A stretch of 64,000 nt of DNA, taken from positions 930,001-994,000 of the forward strand of contig NZ_PYWK01000001.1 of the NCBI RefSeq assembly GCF_003049645.1. The letters are read 5' to 3'. Position 1 is the first letter of the stretch. Every line of letters begins with the position of its first letter. The position numbers and the translations under genes were made by a program. The notes beneath the pieces were generated by a model. That model had not been told where the DNA came from. It made no database searches and worked only from the letters and a program-made list of their open reading frames with translations. Source of the stretch: Metasolibacillus fluoroglycofenilyticus. GTDB taxonomy: Bacteria; Bacillota; Bacilli; Bacillales_A; Planococcaceae. Below, piece after piece: positions 62,229-64,000 of the stretch.

Positions 62229-64000
62229 ATGGAGCGAGAGTGGCAAGAAAGGGTGGAAAAGCTAGAGCGGGAAGTACAGCAATTAACAAAGGAACTAGCT
62301 GAGCTAAAGCAGCAAAATAGACAGCAGCCTTCTACAATACGCCAGCTAGTGCCACAGTTTGAACGCAATGCTGTAGAGAAGCCAGCGCCTGAAGTGATTA
62401 GTGGGCTAGAAACAAAGGCTGTGCAGGAAAAACAGGGGGTAACACCGAAGCCGAAACGTTCCTTTGAGGAAAGAATAACGACTATTTTACCGAAAGTTTT
62501 TATGATTATTTTAGTGCTTGGTATATTATGGGGATTAAAATTAGCGAGTGATTTTGGACTTTTATCGGACACTTTGAAAGTATTTGCAGCATATATCGTG
62601 TCAATTGCAATTGGCATTTATGCATGGCGCTCTGAAAAGAACAAAGTAACACTTAGCCCAATGCTTGTCGCATTATATGGTGGCTCCTTTATAATCGGGA
62701 TTTTAGCGACCGCAGCAGGTGCTATTTTATACGAAATATTCACTTTAACATTTGCACTTATTATTGCTGTACTATACGTTGCATACGGTATTGCGATTAG
62801 CTATTTGAAAGGAAGCGAGGCATTATCAAGCTTCGTTGTATTCACATCTTTATTATTACCATATTTATTGGAGTTTATGGATTTTAGTAAGCTATTTATT
62901 TTAATTTATGTTGTCCTTATTTTTATGGCAATGCAGCTTGTTATAATGAAGCATAATCAACATATTGCCCTCTATATCGGGATGTTTTTCTCATTGCTTG
63001 CAATACAAATTCTTTGGTTTACACAATTTAAGCAAACGCCGTATTTCGCAATGAGCTATATCGTTGTATTGGCGCTATTTTTAAAGAGCTGGTGGCAGTT
63101 ATTTAAACAGAGTGAGAAGTGGAAGCTTCTGCAGCAAGGCGCGTTGTTTAGTATAAGTAGCTTTACCCTATTACTACTTAACCTCATTATTTTTGATGAG
63201 CCGTATCAAATTATTTATTTATTCATTGTGTTTACCCTCTATGCTTTAATGGCTTTTGTCGTATACAAAAATAATGAGCGTCAAGTTTTCGATATTAGCG
63301 CGACTATCGCAATGCTATTAACATTTAACATCGTACTTACATTTGATTTCGCAGCTGGCTATAGCAGGGTAGCTCTTGTTTTATCTGCCTTTGCAGGCAT
63401 AATGCTAGCGATTCGCTTGCGTGCACCATTAATGAAAGTTACCTATACAGCATTGCTATTTCTGATGGCTTTTGCGTTATACTTCACAACCGATGTTCGA
63501 CCTTTTTGGCATGTAGAAAATATCGCATTGCTTGTTTTAATTATCAGCATTGTTTCAGCTTATATTTATGCGAAAATGCCGAAGGAAGAGCCAACGCACT
63601 TTGAACAATTGATAGAAAAATATTATATAATTGATAGCATTGCAGCAGCTATTGTACTGTTTTTAATGCTTTATATGACGAAACTGGACTATGCTTATAT
63701 TTCAACAGCACAGTACATTCCGTATATCGTCTTTAGTGTAACTGCTATTTCTATGCTTATAGCTTTCATTGTGAATCACCGCTGGATAGGCAATTTCGTA
63801 CCAATTATTTTAATTGTTTGCTATTTAACGCAAGGCATTATATTGCTATCAACAGGGCTCGTAGATGATACGCAGATTTTCTTGCAGCTTGTAACGCGCG
63901 GCATCTTTATTTTAACACTGCTCGCACTACTTGCAGATTTATATGAAGAAGGACGCATTTATCAAAAATGGCAAAAGTTCATTGAAAAGTATATTGAAAT
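62229..64000 (+). CDS. DUF2339 multi-pass membrane protein, cut by the window end
   Basis: About 590 codons are present and no stop is reached. The N-terminal 60 residues form a charged coiled coil (WQERVEKLEREVQQLTKELAELKQQ), then a basic segment, then many consecutive membrane helices with short loops. This is the DUF2339 pattern: helices from FMIILVLGILWGLKL onward, APYL-like motif YGGSFIIGILATAAGAILY. The function is unknown. ATG 62229 is chosen because AGGTGG lies 6 bases before; ATG 62225 opens another frame. Confidence 0.82.
   Translation, partial: MEREWQERVEKLEREVQQLTKELAELKQQNRQQPSTIRQLVPQFERNAVEKPAPEVISGLETKAVQEKQGVTPKPKRSFEERITTILPKVFMIILVLGILWGLKLASDFGLLSDTLKVFAAYIVSIAIGIYAWRSEKNKVTLSPMLVALYGGSFIIGILATAAGAILYEIFTLTFALIIAVLYVAYGIAISYLKGSEALSSFVVFTSLLLPYLLEFMDFSKLFILIYVVLIFMAMQLVIMKHNQHIALYIGMFFSLLAIQILWFTQFKQTPYFAMSYIVVLALFLKSWWQLFKQSEKWKLLQQGALFSISSFTLLLLNLIIFDEPYQIIYLFIVFTLYALMAFVVYKNNERQVFDISATIAMLLTFNIVLTFDFAAGYSRVALVLSAFAGIMLAIRLRAPLMKVTYTALLFLMAFALYFTTDVRPFWHVENIALLVLIISIVSAYIYAKMPKEEPTHFEQLIEKYYIIDSIAAAIVLFLMLYMTKLDYAYISTAQYIPYIVFSVTAISMLIAFIVNHRWIGNFVPIILIVCYLTQGIILLSTGLVDDTQIFLQLVTRGIFILTLLALLADLYEEGRIYQKWQKFIEKYIE

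Overview
The window is a stretch of chromosome from an AT-rich, endospore-forming Firmicute of the Bacillales. The gene set and order (truB-ribF-rpsO-pnp, ymxH-dpaAB-asd-dapA, spoIIIE-ymfC, ymfFHIJKM-pgsA-cinA-recA, rny-ymdB-spoVS, miaB-ricA-cotE, mutSL, miaA-hfq, glnRA) follow the Bacillus subtilis truB-to-glnA region. The gaps in that order and the many small dispersed repeats suggest a Planococcaceae member of the Lysinibacillus/Solibacillus type. The genus is inference; no marker gene was compared. No rRNA, tRNA, CRISPR, phage or insertion-sequence gene was seen.

Layout. 1-6.3 kb: RNA modification and decay, flavin synthesis, S15 and an M16 peptidase. 6.6-10.5 kb: dipicolinate/lysine branch (ymxH, dpaA, dpaB, asd, dapA) behind a sigma-K-like promoter; dapG is absent between asd and dapA. 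10.6-20.7 kb: RNase J2, SpoIIIE, a GntR regulator and a four-gene nucleoside ABC importer. 21-28.8 kb: M16 pair, reductase, DUF3243, DUF3388, RodZ-like protein, PgsA and CinA. 29-37 kb: RecA behind a LexA-type box, RNase Y, YmdB, SpoVS and 2-oxoacid:ferredoxin oxidoreductase. 37-46 kb: chemoreceptor, decayed cysteine-synthase-like fragment, MiaB, RicA, an EAL protein and aspartase. 46-54 kb: CotE, MutS, MutL, hydrolase, MiaA, Hfq and rhodanese. 55-64 kb: TRIC-family protein, YnbB-like enzyme, GlnR/GlnA behind an exact GlnR operator, TSUP transporter, regulator plus DNA-alkylation-repair protein, nucleotidase and the start of a DUF2339 membrane protein.

The most unusual content is between the genes. 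Family A is an element of about 160 bp with at least six copies in both orientations; paired arms change together between copies, so a folded structure seems to be conserved, and one copy makes up nearly all of the recA 5' leader. Family B is a short palindromic core ((T)AATTACGCCTC-GGCGTAATTG) following an AAAAAATCT tract, with about eight copies. Family C is an ACTCAGTC/GACTGAGT hairpin followed by TGACCAAC, with three copies, one embedded in a family A element. Family T is a set of 12 or more intrinsic terminators sharing one layout: outer arms like GGCTGTC or GGCGTC, a variable inner stem, and a GTGC-type loop.

Functionally, the sporulation genes (dpaAB, spoIIIE, spoVS, ymdB, ricA, cotE) sit among housekeeping RNA-decay (pnp, rnjB, rny, hfq), DNA-repair (recA, mutSL) and nitrogen genes. 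Many genes start with TTG or GTG; starts were set by Shine-Dalgarno position and remembered family N-termini.
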